A stretch of DNA of 64,000 nucleotides from Clavibacter californiensis (GTDB taxonomy: Bacteria > Actinomycetota > Actinomycetes > Actinomycetales > Microbacteriaceae). Numbering within the stretch: the stretch's first letter is position 1; every line of letters starts with the position of its first letter. The stretch lies in contig NZ_CP040792.1 of the NCBI RefSeq assembly GCF_021952865.1, positions 806,001 through 870,000 on the forward strand, given 5' to 3'. Shown here in pieces: positions 33,300 through 40,979 of the stretch. A program made the position numbers and the translations under genes. The notes beneath the pieces were generated by a model. The model made no database searches, was not told where the DNA came from, and saw only the letters and a program-made list of their open reading frames with translations.

Positions 33300-33821
33300 C
33301 TACGCGGGTGGCGGGATCCGCAGCTTGAACCCCACGTGCGAGCGCGCGTACCCGAGGCGCTCGTAGAAGCGGTGGGCGTCGACGCGGGCCGCGTCGGAGG
33401 TGAGCTGCACGAGCGCGGCGCCGAGGGCGGGCGCGGCGATGTCGGCGACCCAGCGCATCATCGCGCCGCCGATGCCGGACGAGCGCAGGTCGCTCCGCAC
33501 GCGCACCGCCTCGACCTGGAGGCGGGAGCTGCCGCGCCGGGCCATGCCAGGGATCACCGTGAGCTGCAGCGTGCCGACGACCGCGCCGCCCGCGTCCGTC
33601 GCGACGAGCAGGTCGTTCGCGGGATCGGCGACGATGCGCGCGAGGGCGTCGCGGTAGAGGTCCGCGTCGGCGGGATCCGCGCGGTCGCCGCGCGAGGCGC
33701 TCACCGCGTCGTCGGCGAGCAGCTCCATGAGCGGCGCGAGGTCGGCGGGGTCCGCGCGGCGCAGCTGCACGCCGGGGACGCGTGCCGCGAGCGGGACGGG
33801 GAGGACGAGGGGTGCGAGCAC
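33300..33821 (-). CDS. GNAT family N-acetyltransferase
   Basis: A 173-residue acetyltransferase. The acetyl-CoA binding motif is present as VEAVRVRSDLRSSGIGGAMM, followed by QLTSDAARVDAHRFYERLGY, the typical C-terminal strand-helix of GNATs. The start is GTG at 33819-33821, with GGAGG 8 nt upstream; no in-frame ATG gives a full domain. Substrates of such small GNATs range from amines to antibiotics, and cannot be told from sequence. It lies just downstream of the padC-hydrolase operon on the same strand, 32 nt from the hydrolase stop. Confidence 0.85.
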   Translation of the reverse strand: MLAPLVLPVPLAARVPGVQLRRADPADLAPLMELLADDAVSASRGDRADPADADLYRDALARIVADPANDLLVATDAGGAVVGTLQLTVIPGMARRGSSRLQVEAVRVRSDLRSSGIGGAMMRWVADIAAPALGAALVQLTSDAARVDAHRFYERLGYARSHVGFKLRIPPPA

Positions 33822-33853
33822 GCCCCCATCCTCCCCTCCGCGCGTCAGCCCGG

Positions 33854-34651
33854 CTAGGCCGCCGCCGCGCCGCCGGCCGCCCGCGCGACGTGCGCGAGCA
33901 GCCGCTCGACCAGCATCCGGCGCAGCTCCACCGACGACCAGCCGTGATCTGCGCCCTCCACCGCCGTGAAGGTCGCGCCCGGCATCAGCTCGCCGTAGCG
34001 CGCGCCGTAGGCGACCGGCACGACCTGGTCGGCCGTGCCGTGCAGCACGTCCACCGGACCGGCGTACGCGGTGACGGGACCGTAGACGTCGACGCCCGCG
34101 AGCACCTCGTCCACGAACGCCATCCCGAGGCCCATGCCGCCGAGGTCGACGAGGCCCCGCTCGCGCGCCACGGCGAGCGGCAGGTGCATGACGCGTCCGT
34201 GCAGGGTGATGTCGTCCACCACCACGCCGGCCGGAGACCACAGCGTGAGGCTCGCCACCAGCTCGGGCGCCCGCGCGGCGGCCAACGCGGACTCCACGGC
34301 GCCGAGGCTGTGGGCGACCACGTGCACGGGTCCGCCCGCGTCCCGCGCGAGGGCACGGATCATCGCGGTCACCTGGCCGACCTCGTCGAGGAGTCGCACG
34401 TCGGCGAAGTCGCCGTCGCTCACGCCGTGGCCGAGCCGGTCGTAGGCGCGGGCCGCCGTGCCGGACGCGGCCAGCGCGCGGGCGACCTGCACCCACAGGC
34501 CGTGGCCGCCCGTGCCCGAGTCGCTGAACCCGTGCACGAGCAGCGCGGCGGGGGCGCCGGGTCGCACGGCGCCGTGCTCCCAGCCGCGGAGGGTGCGCCC
34601 GCCGTGGTCGAGCTCGAGCGGGGCGACGCGCGGCGCCGGGGTCGCGGCCAT
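33854..34651 (-). CDS. Alpha/beta hydrolase coupled to phenolic acid decarboxylase
   Basis: A 265-residue hydrolase. LLVHGFSDSG forms the oxyanion region, the nucleophile Ser is in AHSLG (about residue 117), and the catalytic Asp and His are in HGTADQVVP and GADHGWSS. The gene starts within the TGATG junction with padC and so is co-translated with it. Because padC decarboxylates free hydroxycinnamic acids, this hydrolase could release them from esters (a feruloyl-esterase-like role), but no signal peptide is present, so it would act inside the cell. This role is an inference from context. Confidence 0.85.
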   Translation of the reverse strand: MAATPAPRVAPLELDHGGRTLRGWEHGAVRPGAPAALLVHGFSDSGTGGHGLWVQVARALAASGTAARAYDRLGHGVSDGDFADVRLLDEVGQVTAMIRALARDAGGPVHVVAHSLGAVESALAAARAPELVASLTLWSPAGVVVDDITLHGRVMHLPLAVARERGLVDLGGMGLGMAFVDEVLAGVDVYGPVTAYAGPVDVLHGTADQVVPVAYGARYGELMPGATFTAVEGADHGWSSVELRRMLVERLLAHVARAAGGAAAA

Positions 34652-35181
34652 CAGTTGCGCCGGTCGGCGAACCCGGCCGGGAGGTCGCCGGGCGCCGTGT
34701 CGACGACGGTCTCGTCGTCCGCGCCGACGAACTCGTCGAGCGTGATGTGCGCGAACTCCGGCACGACGTAGATCGGGTACGTGGGGCCGGCGTCGCGGTG
34801 CGCGCGCATCTGGTCGAGGTGGTCGTTCTGGAAGAGCACGGTCTTGGATCCGTCCTCCTCCACCCAGCGCGGGAAGAAGATCGTGCCGTGCAGCACGCGC
34901 GCGGCCGGGATGATGTTCACGACGACGCTCGTGCCCGTGGGCTCGTTCCACGAGACCTTGAAGACGCCGTCGGCGAGGGCGACGAGGTCGACCGTCTGGT
35001 CCTTCACCCAGCGGCCGCCGACCATGCCCGAGTGGATGCGGTAGTCGATGGTCGTGGCGTTCTTCACGTACATCTCGTACTGCCAGCCGTTGGCGTACGT
35101 GTAGATGAGACGGTGTCCGACGAGGGGGCTGAGGTCCTGAGCGGGCACGGGGTGCTCGACGCTCGTGGTGATCGTTGTCAT
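34651..35181 (-). CDS. padC: Phenolic acid decarboxylase
   Basis: A 176-residue member of the PAD family, which removes CO2 from ferulic, p-coumaric and caffeic acids to give vinyl phenols without a cofactor. The conserved block [22 protein letters not shown] supplies the active-site Tyr residues, followed by the [14 protein letters not shown] segment with the conserved Arg and IHSG motif. Length fits the family. AGGA precedes the ATG by 8 nt. The gene is divergent from a MarR regulator with a near-perfect 21-bp palindrome between them, so it is probably induced by phenolic acids. These acids are plant defence and cell-wall compounds. Confidence 0.95.
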   Translation of the reverse strand: MTTITTSVEHPVPAQDLSPLVGHRLIYTYANGWQYEMYVKNATTIDYRIHSGMVGGRWVKDQTVDLVALADGVFKVSWNEPTGTSVVVNIIPAARVLHGTIFFPRWVEEDGSKTVLFQNDHLDQMRAHRDAGPTYPIYVVPEFAHITLDEFVGADDETVVDTAPGDLPAGFADRRN

Positions 35182-35201
35182 GCGCGCATCCTGACACCGG
35201 A

Positions 35202-35222
35202 ATGCGTTTGTCACAAGCGCAT
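35202..35222. promoter_or_regulatory. MarR-type operator between padC and marR
   Basis: A 21-bp palindrome with a single central base: ATGCG, TTTGT, then ACAAG, CGCAT around the central C, with only one mismatched pair in the arms. It covers the putative -35 of the marR gene (TTGTCA, 35208-35213, 18 nt from TATCCT at 35232-35237) and, on the other strand, TTGTGA for padC. A dimer bound here would repress both genes. Confidence 0.8.
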
Positions 35223-35243
35223 CTGGCTGGGTATCCTCGGTGC

Positions 35244-35744
35244 ATGCCCTCCGACCCGACCGCCGCCGAGCTGCGGGTCGTCGCCCGGCGACTGGGCTCG
35301 GAGGTGGGACCCTTCCGCCGCCGCCTCATGAACGCGTCGCGGAGCGCGGCGGACCTGCCGGACCTGCCGGACGCGCAGGTCGAAGTGCTCCGCCGCCTGG
35401 AGGCGATCGGCTGGGCCACGCCCACCCTGCTCGGTCGCGCGCTCGGGCTCGCGCGCTCCACCGTCAGCAACCTCATCCTCGCGATGGAGCGCGACGGCCT
35501 CGTCGATCGGCGCCTCGCGAAGGGCGACGGCCGCAGCACCGAGGTGGGCCTCACGGATCACGCGCGGGATCTGCTGCGCACCTTCGACCGCTCGGCCGAG
35601 GCCGTGCTCGTGGGCGCCCTCCGCCGTCTCACGCCCGACGAGCGCCACGCCATCGCCCGCGCGCTCCCGGCCCTCGAGGCCCTGCACGCAGCGATAGGGG
35701 GCGAGCCCCGGCGCACCGAGGCTGCCGACAAGCCCCACCCATGA
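35244..35744 (+). CDS. MarR family regulator (probable phenolic acid sensor)
   Basis: A 166-residue MarR protein with its winged helix at about residues 45-110 ([28 protein letters not shown]). It is divergent from padC and almost certainly controls it through the 21-bp operator, as PadR or FerC-type repressors do for phenolic acid genes elsewhere. No ribosome site precedes the ATG at 35244, and the predicted -10 ends 6 nt before it, so the mRNA may be leaderless. The signal is likely a hydroxycinnamate or its CoA ester. Confidence 0.85.
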   Translation: MPSDPTAAELRVVARRLGSEVGPFRRRLMNASRSAADLPDLPDAQVEVLRRLEAIGWATPTLLGRALGLARSTVSNLILAMERDGLVDRRLAKGDGRSTEVGLTDHARDLLRTFDRSAEAVLVGALRRLTPDERHAIARALPALEALHAAIGGEPRRTEAADKPHP

Positions 35745-35809
35745 CCTCTGGGTCCGGGCCCTGCTCGGGACGTCGAGTCCTGGTCGCTCATGGCCCCTGT
35801 GGATGGATC

Positions 35810-35841
35810 GCCATCATGTGCGCGTGGAGGCAGATGATGGC
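35810..35841. promoter_or_regulatory. Inverted repeat between marR and secreted protein genes
   Basis: GCCATCAT (35810-35817) and ATGATGGC (35834-35841) form a perfect 8-bp inverted repeat with a 16-nt loop. It could be a terminator for marR (66 nt after its stop) or an operator/leader structure for the next gene (start 35875). Confidence 0.4.
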
Positions 35842-35874
35842 GGCCTTCCCGCAACTTGATCAAAGGAGATCAAC

Positions 35875-36453
35875 ATGCACATGCAATCCCGTCCGCGCAC
35901 CGCCGCCGTCGTGATGGCGCTGGGCGCAATCGTCGCATCGACGTCCATCGCACTCCCCGCCCACGCCGCCACCGAAGACGCTGGCCCAGCTGCGGCCGTC
36001 ACCAGCTCATCTGCTCCGATGTCCTTCCGAGGCTACGACACGTCTGTGGCCGAGGCGCACGGCTATCGCATCGTGACCGACGCGCATGGACGTCAGACGA
36101 GCGTGCCGGTGTCCGCGGAAGCCAAGAGCGAGGTCGTGCTTGACAACGCCCTTCCCGGCGACTGTGGCTCGTCCTTCGTGACCGCGGCCAAGCTGTCCAA
36201 CGACACGCTGGCCGTCAATACCGGATACGACGTCCCGTTCCCGGTGGCGGAGAAGACCTGGCGGGTCAATGCCGTGTCGGTGTTCTCATCTCATACATTC
36301 CCGTGGGATGGACCGAGCGCCGGCGCCTGGTCTGCTCAGGCCGCTGCGACGCTCGTGGGTCCAGGTGTCGCCGTCGTCCCGCTCACCGCGCACGTCGTGG
36401 GTGATGACGGAACGGTCTGCTACTCGGCCGGCCCGACCGCGGCGTTCGGATGA
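35875..36453 (+). CDS. Small secreted protein of unknown function
   Basis: A 192-residue protein with a signal peptide (residues 1-31, VVMALGAIVASTSIALPAHA) and a 160-residue mature domain containing two Cys (in PGDCGSS and GTVCYS) that may pair. The central part, FPVAEKTWRVNAVSVFSSHTFPWDG, looks like a compact beta-rich fold. No family is recognised. AAAGGAG precedes the ATG by 7 nt. The base composition is less GC-rich than the neighbours and the region from here to 37123 contains no GGATCC, in contrast to the rest of the window, which suggests acquisition. A role outside the cell, perhaps with a plant host, is only a guess. Confidence 0.7.
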   Translation: MHMQSRPRTAAVVMALGAIVASTSIALPAHAATEDAGPAAAVTSSSAPMSFRGYDTSVAEAHGYRIVTDAHGRQTSVPVSAEAKSEVVLDNALPGDCGSSFVTAAKLSNDTLAVNTGYDVPFPVAEKTWRVNAVSVFSSHTFPWDGPSAGAWSAQAAATLVGPGVAVVPLTAHVVGDDGTVCYSAGPTAAFG

Positions 36454-36490
36454 GTACCCATGCCGCCTTCGTTGGAGACCCGACGGTAGG

Positions 36491-36513
36491 CACTCCCCGC
36501 CTGGAGGGGAGTG
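36491..36513 (+). promoter_or_regulatory. Hairpin enclosing the ribosome site of the following gene
   Basis: CACTCCCC (36491-36498) pairs perfectly with GGGGAGTG (36506-36513) around a 7-nt loop. The right arm contains the purine-rich ribosome site for the GTG at 36518. It may act as a weak terminator for the secreted protein gene or limit translation of the next gene. Confidence 0.5.
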
Positions 36514-36517
36514 CGTC

Positions 36518-37123
36518 GTGCTGAAGGAAGAAGCGTCCTCGTCCGCGCATGCATCGAAACCGTCGACCCTCATCAATGATGACGGCTTGATGAAGCTCAT
36601 GCATATCCGCGACTTGCATGCCCTCGCGGACACCGGCATCCCGCCGTCGCGCTGGCCCGCCACGCCCACTGCCCGACTCGATGGCGATGCGATCCCCGAG
36701 GCCGGAGAGCACGTGCGACGTCACTGGCTGGAGGCGATCACCTGGCATGCGGGAGGAGGAGCTAGAAGGCAAGCGACCTTGGTCGCCGCGGATACGGGAG
36801 ACGTCGCGTCCGTCCGTGACGTGATCGCTCCCCCGTGGGATCGGGACGTCGCGGCCCTCCTTGACCTCGATCGCTACACGGAGTGGTTCTTGGCTCTCCC
36901 AGCGGCACCTCACGGCCTCGTACCGCCTGAAAGCGAATCCTCGCGGGTGGCCGCGACGGCAGCAGCGAGACGCGGCCTCGTCGTCATGGTCGTCCTTCCA
37001 TTGCGTGAACCGCACGCGTCGCAGATCGGGGACGACTGCCTGCTTCTCTCATGGGGTGTCTACTCGGACGAGAGGCAGCGGATGCAGGCGCTGGATGGGT
37101 TCGCTCGCGGAGTGGCCGAGTAG
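36518..37123 (+). CDS. Hypothetical protein
   Basis: A 201-residue protein read from GTG at 36518; ATG 36589 is an alternative start that removes a polar Ser/Lys-rich tail. No signal peptide or membrane helix is seen. The sequence mixes an Arg/His/Leu-rich first half (IRDLHALADTGIPPSRWP, HVRRHWLEAITWHAG) with a hydrophobic segment (AAARRGLVVMVVLPLREPH) and a short SWGVYSDERQRMQALDGF region that resembles an alpha-beta unit. No family is recognised. It follows the secreted protein gene by 64 nt with a hairpin between, and shares its lower GC content, so both may have arrived together. A bidirectional terminator follows. Confidence 0.55.
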   Translation: MLKEEASSSAHASKPSTLINDDGLMKLMHIRDLHALADTGIPPSRWPATPTARLDGDAIPEAGEHVRRHWLEAITWHAGGGARRQATLVAADTGDVASVRDVIAPPWDRDVAALLDLDRYTEWFLALPAAPHGLVPPESESSRVAATAAARRGLVVMVVLPLREPHASQIGDDCLLLSWGVYSDERQRMQALDGFARGVAE

Positions 37124-37152
37124 GGGAACGCCCAGAAGCGCGGCCGGACGCG

Positions 37153-37201
37153 ACGACGCGCCGCCGGTCGGGGAGCGCATCCCCATCCGACGGCGCGTCG
37201 T
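37153..37201. terminator. Bidirectional terminator between convergent genes
   Basis: ACGACGCGCCG (37153-37163) pairs perfectly with CGGCGCGTCGT (37191-37201); the 27-nt interior can also pair through GGGG and CCCC. It separates the hypothetical gene ending at 37123 from the MarR gene ending at 37228. Confidence 0.7.
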
Positions 37202-37227
37202 GATCCTCTGAGCCGCCCGGCCCGGTG

Positions 37228-37824
37228 TCAGGCCGCGTGCACGGATGCGCGCGGCGCATCCGGCGCGACACCGGCTTCTGCGTCTGCGTCGCAGGAGGGC
37301 TGGCCGGTCGCTATGTCCGGACCGGCGACGGCGTTCAGCCGCGCGAGGTACCCGGCGAACGCGTCGAGGTCGTCGCGCGTCCACTCGCCGAGGCCGCGGA
37401 TCAGGCGGCTGCCGCCCTGGGCGTCGTCCACCTCGATCCCCGCGCGGCCCGCCGGGGTGAGCGCGAGCACGCGAACCCGGCCGTCCTGCGCGTCGGCGCC
37501 GACCTCCACGAGCCCCAGCTCCTGGAGCTGGCGGAGCTGCCGGCTGACCACGCTGCGGTCGACCCCGAGCTGGTCGGCGACGGCGCTCGCGTGGGCCGCG
37601 CCGCAGCGGCGGATCACGCGGAGCATCTTGTAGCCGATGGGCGGGAGCTCCGGGTGGATCCGCGCGGCGGCCTCCCGGGTCGTGGCCCGGATGCGCGCGG
37701 CGAGGGCGGTCATCTGCTCCTCCACCTCGGCGATGCCCGCGGCCACCGCATCCGGGATCCCCTCGGCGACGCCCGGGATGTCCCCCGCTGCGTCGCCCAC
37801 GGGGGAGCGGTCGACGTCGCTCAT
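37228..37824 (-). CDS. MarR family regulator of the adjacent exporter
   Basis: A 198-residue MarR protein with winged helix at about residues 60-125 (GYKMLRVIRRCGAAHASAVADQLGVDRSVVSRQLRQLQ). The N- and C-terminal extensions are Ala/Asp-rich. It is the second gene of an operon with a DHA2 exporter, overlapping it by 4 nt. Exporter-MarR operons are usually self-repressed and induced by exported compounds; dyads upstream of the exporter (39592-39635) are candidate operators. The inducer is unknown. Confidence 0.88.
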   Translation of the reverse strand: MSDVDRSPVGDAAGDIPGVAEGIPDAVAAGIAEVEEQMTALAARIRATTREAAARIHPELPPIGYKMLRVIRRCGAAHASAVADQLGVDRSVVSRQLRQLQELGLVEVGADAQDGRVRVLALTPAGRAGIEVDDAQGGSRLIRGLGEWTRDDLDAFAGYLARLNAVAGPDIATGQPSCDADAEAGVAPDAPRASVHAA

Positions 37825-39578
37825 CGGCGGGCGTCGACCCCGGCGTCCTCGGCCTCGGGCAGCCGGATCGACCCGGTCGGGTTCGCCTCGCCGGCGGGGG
37901 TGAGCGCCACGGCACCGGCGGATGCGCCGATCAGGGCGTCCTCGGCGTCGGTGCGGTGCACCTCGCGGGCGTCGGGCGACGCGGCCTTGTCGCTCTTCAG
38001 CTGCACGGCGTTCTTGCTGCCGAGCTGCGCGTTGGGCAGGAAGATCACCGCGATGAGCGACACGATCGCGAGCGGCACGCTGTAGAGGAAGACGTCGCCG
38101 ATGCCCACGCCGTACGCGCTCTCGACCACGACGCGGACGGCCGGGCTGAGCTGCGAGACCTGCGGGATGACGCCGGAGCCGAGGGCCTGCGCGGCCGCGG
38201 CCTGGTCGGCCGGGGCGAGCTTCGTGATCCCCGCGGTGATCTCCGACGCGATGATCGTGCCGAGGATCGAGCCGAGGACCGAGACGCCGACGGTGCCGCC
38301 GAGGCTGCGGAAGAACGTGACGGCGCTCGTGGCGACGCCGAGGTTCTTGACCTCGATGGCGTTCTGCACGACGAGGACGAGATTCTGCATGAGCATGCCG
38401 AGGCCCGCGCCGAGCACGAACATGTAGATGCCCACGAGCACGAAGTCGGTGTCGTAGCGGAGCGTGGACAGCAGCGAGGTGCCGGCGACGATGAGCACGG
38501 CGCCCGAGATCATGATCGCCTTCCACTTGCCGCGGCGGCTGATCAGGTTGCCGAACACGGTCGAGGAGATGAGCAGGCCCGCCATGAGCGGGATGGTGAG
38601 CAGGCCCGACTGGGTGGGCGTGGCGCCGCGGGACAGCTGCATGTACTGCGCGAGGAACACCGACGTGCCGAACAGGGAGATGCCGACCGCGAGGCTCGCG
38701 AGCACCGACAGGGTGAAGGTGCGGTTGCGGAACATGGTGAGCGGGATGATCGGCTCGGCGACCCGGAGCTCGGTGACGACCGCGGCGATCAGCAGCACGA
38801 TGGCGCCGCCGGCCATGAGGTACGACGTCATCGACGCCCACTCGAACTGCTTGCCGGCCTGCGACACCCAGATGAGCAGGAGCGAGACGCCGCTGGCGAT
38901 GAACACCGCGCCGAGGTAGTCGACGTGCACCTTGCGCTTCGGGTGCGCGGGGAGGTGGAGGGTGACCTGCAGCAGGATGATCGCGATGATCGCGATCGGC
39001 AGCGCGATGAAGAAGTTCCAGCGCCAGCCGAACGCGTCGGTCACGACGCCGCCGAGGAGCGGGCCGCCGACGGTGCCGACGGCCATGACGGCGCCGAAGA
39101 GACCGGCGTAGCGACCGCGGTCACGCGGGCTGATGATGTCGGCCATGATGATCTGGCTCAGCGCCGCGAGTCCGCCGGCGCCGAGGCCCTGGAGCACGCG
39201 GAAGACGATGAGCGTCTCGGTGTTCTGAGAGAAGCCGGCGAGCGCGGATCCCAGCACGAAGGTGCCGAGGGCGAGCTGGATGAGCAGCTTGCGGTTGAAG
39301 AGGTCGGCGAACTTGCCCCAGAGCGGCGTGCTCACGGTGGTGGCGAGCAGGGTCGCGGTGACGACCCAGGTGTAGCCGGACTGGTCGCCCTTGAGGTCGC
39401 TGATGATGATCGGCAGCGAGGTCGAGACGACGGTGCCGGCGAGGATCGAGACGAACATGCCGAGCAGGAGGCCCGAGAGGGACTCCAGGACCTGGCGCTT
39501 CGACATGGATCCGTCGGCCGAGACGGTGCGGCGAGGGGCTTTAGCGGATTGCGCGGTGGCCGGGTGGTGCTGGGACAT
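37821..39578 (-). CDS. MFS transporter, DHA2 family
   Basis: A 585-residue exporter with about 14 helices. Motif D1 appears as LAGTVVSTSLPIIISDL, motif A as GKFADLFNRKLL, and motif C as [10 protein letters not shown]. The C-terminal 85 residues form a long polar cytoplasmic tail (SKNAVQLKSDKAASPDAREV onward), which is longer than usual. The ATG at 39576-39578 follows GGAGG closely. It is coupled to the MarR gene downstream. Upstream sequences of 39580-39640 are AT-richer and contain two GTTG/CAAC dyads. The substrate is unknown; the family exports toxic organics. Confidence 0.9.
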   Translation of the reverse strand: MSQHHPATAQSAKAPRRTVSADGSMSKRQVLESLSGLLLGMFVSILAGTVVSTSLPIIISDLKGDQSGYTWVVTATLLATTVSTPLWGKFADLFNRKLLIQLALGTFVLGSALAGFSQNTETLIVFRVLQGLGAGGLAALSQIIMADIISPRDRGRYAGLFGAVMAVGTVGGPLLGGVVTDAFGWRWNFFIALPIAIIAIILLQVTLHLPAHPKRKVHVDYLGAVFIASGVSLLLIWVSQAGKQFEWASMTSYLMAGGAIVLLIAAVVTELRVAEPIIPLTMFRNRTFTLSVLASLAVGISLFGTSVFLAQYMQLSRGATPTQSGLLTIPLMAGLLISSTVFGNLISRRGKWKAIMISGAVLIVAGTSLLSTLRYDTDFVLVGIYMFVLGAGLGMLMQNLVLVVQNAIEVKNLGVATSAVTFFRSLGGTVGVSVLGSILGTIIASEITAGITKLAPADQAAAAQALGSGVIPQVSQLSPAVRVVVESAYGVGIGDVFLYSVPLAIVSLIAVIFLPNAQLGSKNAVQLKSDKAASPDAREVHRTDAEDALIGASAGAVALTPAGEANPTGSIRLPEAEDAGVDARR

Positions 39579-39591
39579 GATCCTCCGGGTA

Positions 39592-39635
39592 GTTGACTGC
39601 AAGCAACCATATGCCGATGGTGGATTGTTGTCAAC
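39592..39635. promoter_or_regulatory. Two GTTG/CAAC dyads, putative MarR operators
   Basis: GTTGACTGCAAGCAAC (39592-39607, 12 of 16 symmetric) and GTTGTCAAC (39627-39635, perfect around one central base) lie 14 to 57 nt upstream of the exporter start. Tandem dyads of this size are typical for MarR autorepression. Confidence 0.5.
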
Positions 39636-39755
39636 CATCTCCGCTGGCCGTGGATCCGCTGCCGGGGCCGGGGCCGAGGCCGACGCCGCGTGCGTCGGAG
39701 TGGACCGGGAGGGAGCGCCGGTCGACCGACCGGCCTCGATGCGAGGAGGGACCCC

Positions 39756-40115
39756 ATGGCCGATTCGGTGGCGACGGTCCGGCTACCCGTCAAGGACATG
39801 ACGCGAGCGATGGCGTCCTACCGCGACACGCTCGGTCTCACGATCACGAGCGAGGACGCGGACTGGAGCGAGATCGACGCGGACGGCCTGATGATCGGGC
39901 TCGACGCGCGCGAGGAGGCGGGCGGCTCGTCGCGCGGCGGGGCGGTCATCTCGTCCACGCCCGACGGCTCCATCGAGGACGAGCTCGAGCGGATCAAGGC
40001 GCGCGGCGCCGAGATCACGGGCGAGATCAGCGACCACGAGTGGGGCCGCATCCTCCCGTTCCAGGACAGCGAGGGCAACGACCTGCAGCTGTGCACGCCG
40101 CCGACCGGAGGCTAG
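39756..40115 (+). CDS. VOC family protein
   Basis: A 119-residue VOC protein beginning VATVRLPVKDMTRAMASYRDTLGL and ending GRILPFQDSEGNDLQLCTPP. The pattern is that of the glyoxalase-like superfamily, with a truncated metal site (Gln in place of the final Glu in LQLC), so it may bind a ligand without catalysis. GAGGAGGG lies 5 nt before the ATG. It is divergent from the exporter-MarR operon and convergent with the DUF1905 gene. Function unknown. Confidence 0.8.
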   Translation: MADSVATVRLPVKDMTRAMASYRDTLGLTITSEDADWSEIDADGLMIGLDAREEAGGSSRGGAVISSTPDGSIEDELERIKARGAEITGEISDHEWGRILPFQDSEGNDLQLCTPPTGG

Positions 40116-40128
40116 TCGCGCAGCCCGC

Positions 40129-40434
40129 TCACGGCAGCGGCTCGAGGTCGACGTGCACGTCGTCGCCGACCGCGAGGCCGTGGGCGTCGCGGATCGCCCG
40201 CTTGACCGGGAGGATCCACGTGCCGTCGCCCTGCGGGAACACGGAGGTGCGCCAGGTCGTGGTGCCGACGCGGACGCGGACGGGGACGGATCCCCAGCCG
40301 CGGCGGCCCGCCTCGCCCAGTTCGTGGAGCATCGGGCTGAGGTCGGTGGGCAGGCTCACGAAGGTCCAGAGCGCGCGCCGTGCCTCCCAGGCCCACAGGG
40401 GCGCGGTGAAGCCGAGGGGGAGGTCGTCGGTCAC
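40129..40434 (-). CDS. DUF1905 domain protein
   Basis: A 101-residue protein that matches the DUF1905 family, a small beta-barrel-like domain. The conserved features are LWTFVSLP near residue 22, the GWGSVPVRVRVGTTTWRTSVFP core, WILPVKRAIRDAHGLAVGD and a C-terminal VDLEPLP. No function is established for this family. It sits 20 nt downstream of a P-loop kinase-like gene on the same strand. Confidence 0.8.
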   Translation of the reverse strand: MTDDLPLGFTAPLWAWEARRALWTFVSLPTDLSPMLHELGEAGRRGWGSVPVRVRVGTTTWRTSVFPQGDGTWILPVKRAIRDAHGLAVGDDVHVDLEPLP

Positions 40435-40454
40435 CCCTCGACCCTAGGGCGCGC

Positions 40455-40973
40455 TCACCAACCGGCGCGGTCCGCGATGAGCTCGGCGACCTCGGCGGGG
40501 GTGCGGGACGTGGTGTCGATCGCGAGGCCGCCGAGGCCCGCGGCGTCGATGATCGCTGCGAGCTCGGGGGCGCGGGCGCGGTGCCAGGCGAGGGCCGCGG
40601 CGTCGTCGTCGTGGCGGGCGTCGAGGCGCGCGAGGACGGCGTCGGGATCTGCGGACAGCCGGACGACCAACGGGTCGCGGGACTCGAGCGCCGCGGCGCA
40701 GCGCGGCAGGTCGAGCGCGTCCTCGACGACGGCCGCGACCACCACCACGCGCGCCCCGGCCTCCCGGTAGTTGCGGGAGAGGTCCCCGAGGTTGCGGAGC
40801 GCCAGCTCCAGCTGGAACGGATCCTCGGCCGGCGCCGGGTGGAGGAGGCGCACGTCGTCCGCGTCGACCAGCGCGTGCGACAGGCCGCGGGCGCCCAGGA
40901 GCGTGCCGAGCGCGTGCATCGTCGTGGTCTTGCCTGCGCCGACCGTGCCGGTGAGGATCACGGCGTCCGTCAT
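40455..40973 (-). CDS. P-loop kinase-like ATPase
   Basis: A 172-residue protein with an N-terminal Walker A motif, GTVGAGKTT (residues 8-16), followed by an ALVDADDVRLLHP segment similar to the substrate-binding region of adenylylsulfate kinase or shikimate kinase-like proteins. The VVVVAAVVEDALDL strand corresponds to Walker B. It is likely a small-molecule kinase, but its substrate is unknown. The stop of the upstream gene lies 6 nt away, so the two are probably co-transcribed. Confidence 0.8.
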   Translation of the reverse strand: MTDAVILTGTVGAGKTTTMHALGTLLGARGLSHALVDADDVRLLHPAPAEDPFQLELALRNLGDLSRNYREAGARVVVVAAVVEDALDLPRCAAALESRDPLVVRLSADPDAVLARLDARHDDDAAALAWHRARAPELAAIIDAAGLGGLAIDTTSRTPAEVAELIADRAGW

Positions 40974-40979
40974 CGCACC

